Shown one piece after another: positions 30,594 through 33,471 of a stretch of DNA of 33,471 nucleotides. Every line of letters starts with the position of its first letter. The stretch's first letter is position 1. The stretch lies in the NCBI RefSeq assembly GCF_012912135.1, contig NZ_QMEB01000035.1:1-33471 (forward strand), given 5' to 3'. This DNA comes from Brasilonema bromeliae SPC951 (lineage in GTDB: Bacteria > Cyanobacteriota > Cyanobacteriia > Cyanobacteriales > Nostocaceae). A program made the position numbers and the translations under genes. The notes below the pieces were generated by a model. That model did no database searches, had not been told where the DNA came from, and saw only the letters and a list, made by a program, of their open reading frames with translations.

Positions 30594-33434
30594 CTAATGA
30601 CTTATGCTACCTTGCTCTGTATCTACAGCAGGTCCAGCTGTCACTACAACAATTTTATCTGGATACAGTAACTCACGAGCGGCTTGATTAACTTGTTCAA
30701 AGTGAACTGCTTGAATTTTTTCGGTAAAATCGCGTAGTTCCTGTTTATTTAGTCCGTACACCTCATTCATCAGGATTTGATCGATTAATTCTTCTGGGTT
30801 TGCCAGAGATACGATGTAGTTGCTGATCAAGATGTGTTTAGCTGTCTCTACTTCTGGTTCTGTGACGCCTTTTTGATGGATTTCTTTGAGTAGTTCACGG
30901 GTACTGGCGATCGCCTCACGAGTATCTTCTGGACTTGTTTGCATCGAAATCAAAAATGTGCCGGAATTGTTTCCAGCAACGAAACTGCTATAAATTCCGT
31001 AGGTTAGCCCTTGGCGATCGCGCACTTCTGCTCCCAGTCTACTTGATAGAGTATCGCCACCTAAAATCTGATTCAACACCAAAGCTGCATAAAAGCGGGA
31101 GTCTTTGCGATTAATCGCAGTGTTTCCCATATAGGTAATAGCTTGGGCTTTACCTGGAAGCACTGGGTTAACATTGATAACTTTTTCTGGCAAAGAGACT
31201 GTTGGATACTTTAATGTTGGTGGTGAACCAGTGGCTTTCCAGTGACCAAATTCACTTGAGATGAGTGCTTGGACTTGATCACAAGCAAAATCTCCTACCA
31301 GTGCAAGCACCATCGTATCGGGACGATAATGTTTTGTCTTAAATTCAATAACATCCTTGCGGCTAATCCGTCGTAAACTTTGCTCTGTAGGGAAGACATG
31401 TAAAGGATGTTGTTTGGGGTAAATCGACTGTACAAATGTTCTTTGTGCAACTTCTGAAGGATCATCTAATTCGTGCTTTAGGGCGGTTAATGCTTGTTTT
31501 TTAGTCAGTTTTAACTCTTTTGTTGGGAAATAAGCATTTTTGACCACATCTGCTAAAGTCTGAATCAGAACGCTTAAGTCACCTGCTAAGCTATCACCTT
31601 CAATGCGCACACCTTCTCGGTACGCATCAAAATGAAGGCTTGCTCCTCGATCTTCTAAAATTTTTGCAAGAGTCAAAGCGTCCTTTGTTTTCGTCCCATT
31701 CATTAAGTTCTCGGCGACAAGAGACGCCAATCCAGCTTTATCTTGTGGATCAAATTCCTTACCAGCTTTGACGTAGCTAGAAAGCGTCACCGTGGGAGTA
31801 CTCTTGTCGGGCACAAGCAATACTCGTAAACCATTAGATAATGTAAATTGCTCTGGTAAGGTATGACTTGTAGGAACACTACGACTATCTGTTGGAGGTA
31901 AGTACTTTGTTACTTCCTCTGTCGTCACAGATGCTGATGTGGCAAAATTTTCAGTGTTGCGTTTGGAGTTGTTGATCTTCTTAGGATCATTCCCCTTTCC
32001 CTTTACCTGAGTCGGCTTAAAGTAGCCCACTGTCCGTGCTTCTTGTTTCAGGTATTTTTTTGCCACACGCTGGACATCTTGGGCTGTCACTTGGCGAACA
32101 GCTGCCAAGTAGCGGTCTGTATAATGATAATCACCAGCAGTTGTTTCATCATTACCCAGTTGCAATGCCAAACTTGTGATATCACGGTTACTCAAAAGAA
32201 CAGATGCTTCCAACATTACCTTTGCTCGCTTGAGTTCTTCTGTTGTGACTTCTTTATTTATGAGTTTGGCGATCGCACTGTTTAAAACTGAATCAATTTT
32301 TTTCAAATCTTGATCAGGATCTGCTGTGACTAACAACTCATACCAGCCTAATTCCATTAAGTTAACCACAGAAGCGGAAACATCAGTTGCTAAACCTGAT
32401 TCCACCAATGCTTGCTCAAGACGAGAATTCCGTCCGTCTGTTAAAATCCGATCCATCAGGTCTAATGCTGGCACATCCGGACTCTTTGCATCTGGTAAGG
32501 GATAGACAGCTTGCACCAATGCTGCTGCGCCTGATTCCTTTAAAACAATTGGTAAGAAGTGTGGGGTGACAGGCGTGGGTTGTAAAACTTTTGAGTGTTG
32601 ACTTTTGAGTGTTGACTCTTGAGTTTTAGGTATTTTCCCAAAAATCTCTTTCACCGCCTCAAGGGTTGGTTCAGATTGGAAATCTCCAACAATCACTAAA
32701 ACAGCGTTGTCAGGACTGTAAAAATTGCGGTAGTATTTCTGGACTTGCTCCAAATCAAATCTTTGGACATCAGCTTCAGTTCCACCAATAGGTAACCCGT
32801 AAGCATGATTGGGAAAAGCCGCCCGCATCAGCGCCCGGTTTAAGCGGTAGTCAGGACTATTTTCGTAACCTTGCAACTCGGAAACCACAACTCGTTTTTC
32901 CAGATCAAGTTCTGTCGGATCAATCCGAGCATTTTGCATTCTATCTGCTTCTAGCGTCAGCAGGGCTGTGAGCTTGTCAGCTTGTGCGGTATTGTAGTAT
33001 GCCGTTTGATCATAGCTTGTGAAAGCATTTGAGTCACTGCCCAAAGCACTCAACAACCGTCCAAATTGAATGGGACGATTTTTTGTGCCTTTAAACATCA
33101 TGTGCTCTAATTGATGGGCAATACCATTCAATCCAGGTTCTTCGTTACGTGATCCCACCTTGTACCAGACCTGTACAGTCACCACCGGGCTGGAGTGAAT
33201 TTCCCTAGTCAAGACAGTTAGACCATTGTCCAACAGTGTTTTCTGAACATTCTCAGTCAATGAAATACGCTCTTTTTTATGAGAAACTGTGATTTTTTGT
33301 GAATCTAACAATGAGGAAGAAGTTGTTATCTGGCTATAAGAAAATTTATCTCCAAGCAACAACACTGTTATTAGCGAAAAAGTTAACAGTAATAAACGAA
33401 AACGGTATCGATGCACTTTCGGAAACACAGACAT
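30594..33434 (-). CDS. Exported M16 family zinc peptidase (two M16 halves)
   Basis: This 946-residue protein has an N-terminal basic stretch and hydrophobic run (residues 11-28), so it is exported or membrane-anchored. The first M16 unit carries the inverted zinc motif HQLEH (H107, E110, H111), with E186 about 75 residues later as the third ligand (VVVSELQGYE). The second half (about 530-930) has the M16_C fold but no HxxEH, as in pitrilysin-type single-chain clamshell enzymes. The LTYGIYSSF segment near residue 805 supplies the R/Y-type substrate site. A 14-bp tandem repeat lies inside the gene (32588-32624), coding for a Ser/Gln-rich linker. The substrate is unknown. Confidence 0.92.
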   Translation of the reverse strand: MSVFPKVHRYRFRLLLLTFSLITVLLLGDKFSYSQITTSSSLLDSQKITVSHKKERISLTENVQKTLLDNGLTVLTREIHSSPVVTVQVWYKVGSRNEEPGLNGIAHQLEHMMFKGTKNRPIQFGRLLSALGSDSNAFTSYDQTAYYNTAQADKLTALLTLEADRMQNARIDPTELDLEKRVVVSELQGYENSPDYRLNRALMRAAFPNHAYGLPIGGTEADVQRFDLEQVQKYYRNFYSPDNAVLVIVGDFQSEPTLEAVKEIFGKIPKTQESTLKSQHSKVLQPTPVTPHFLPIVLKESGAAALVQAVYPLPDAKSPDVPALDLMDRILTDGRNSRLEQALVESGLATDVSASVVNLMELGWYELLVTADPDQDLKKIDSVLNSAIAKLINKEVTTEELKRAKVMLEASVLLSNRDITSLALQLGNDETTAGDYHYTDRYLAAVRQVTAQDVQRVAKKYLKQEARTVGYFKPTQVKGKGNDPKKINNSKRNTENFATSASVTTEEVTKYLPPTDSRSVPTSHTLPEQFTLSNGLRVLLVPDKSTPTVTLSSYVKAGKEFDPQDKAGLASLVAENLMNGTKTKDALTLAKILEDRGASLHFDAYREGVRIEGDSLAGDLSVLIQTLADVVKNAYFPTKELKLTKKQALTALKHELDDPSEVAQRTFVQSIYPKQHPLHVFPTEQSLRRISRKDVIEFKTKHYRPDTMVLALVGDFACDQVQALISSEFGHWKATGSPPTLKYPTVSLPEKVINVNPVLPGKAQAITYMGNTAINRKDSRFYAALVLNQILGGDTLSSRLGAEVRDRQGLTYGIYSSFVAGNNSGTFLISMQTSPEDTREAIASTRELLKEIHQKGVTEPEVETAKHILISNYIVSLANPEELIDQILMNEVYGLNKQELRDFTEKIQAVHFEQVNQAARELLYPDKIVVVTAGPAVDTEQGSISH
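32588..32624. repeat. STRR-like tandem repeat inside the M16 gene
   Basis: The 14-bp unit CTTTTGAGTGTTGA occurs twice in tandem (32588-32601, 32602-32615), followed by a partial third copy. The GTTGACT-type word matches the AGTCAA heptads seen near 13262-13280. In the M16 reading frame it codes for QESTLKSQHSKVL, and the frame is preserved. Confidence 0.75.
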
Positions 33435-33471
33435 AAATTTTACTATATTGTCTGTAAACTAAGTTACAAAA

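Overview
The window comes from a cyanobacterium, most likely a filamentous Nostocales-type strain. The evidence is a Ycf3 photosystem I assembly gene, adjacent cyanophycinase and cyanophycin synthetase genes, scattered HIP1 octamers (GCGATCGC, for example at 2221, 4744, 8535 and 25422), and heptanucleotide short tandem repeats (STRRs) in many intergenic gaps. No rRNA, tRNA or CRISPR array was recognised.

Layout. 1-5.2 kb: a secreted pentapeptide-repeat protein, an M20 amidohydrolase, a hemerythrin-domain protein on the minus strand, and a DUF2993 plus DUF2231 pair. 5.2-7.3 kb: a repeat-rich gap, a solo TnpB of the IS200/IS605 type with intact catalytic residues, and a cluster of palindromes. 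7.3-14 kb: mostly housekeeping and redox genes (glutathione S-transferase, HMCES/YedK-type DNA-protein crosslink protein, ycf3, gatC, serine beta-lactamase-like hydrolase, glutathionyl-hydroquinone reductase, ispF, trmD). 14.7-18.5 kb: the cphB-cphA cyanophycin locus, with an unusual inverted-repeat structure between the two genes. 18.5-20.2 kb: a short tatA gene, a LabA-like NYN protein and gene remnants.

The most unusual part is 20.7-28.9 kb. Three minus-strand genes encode a small protein of unknown function, a 672-residue exported protein, and a 482-residue exported protein with a beta-rich C-terminal half. The 672-residue protein has a beta-rich N-terminal half and an alpha-helical repeat C-terminal half. 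Its order of motifs resembles the N-terminal module of animal large lipid transfer proteins (vitellogenin, MTP, apoB). The 482-residue protein could supply a separate beta-sheet partner; this is inference. Facing them on the plus strand are a PF14516-type AAA-like protein that lacks its P-loop, an intact AAA-like/coiled-coil/TM/TPR protein, and a small exported TPR protein.

28.9-33.5 kb: a response regulator-histidine kinase fusion whose phosphoacceptor histidine is replaced by tyrosine, and a large exported M16 peptidase with two M16 halves. All homology statements rest on reading motifs by eye; no database search was run.
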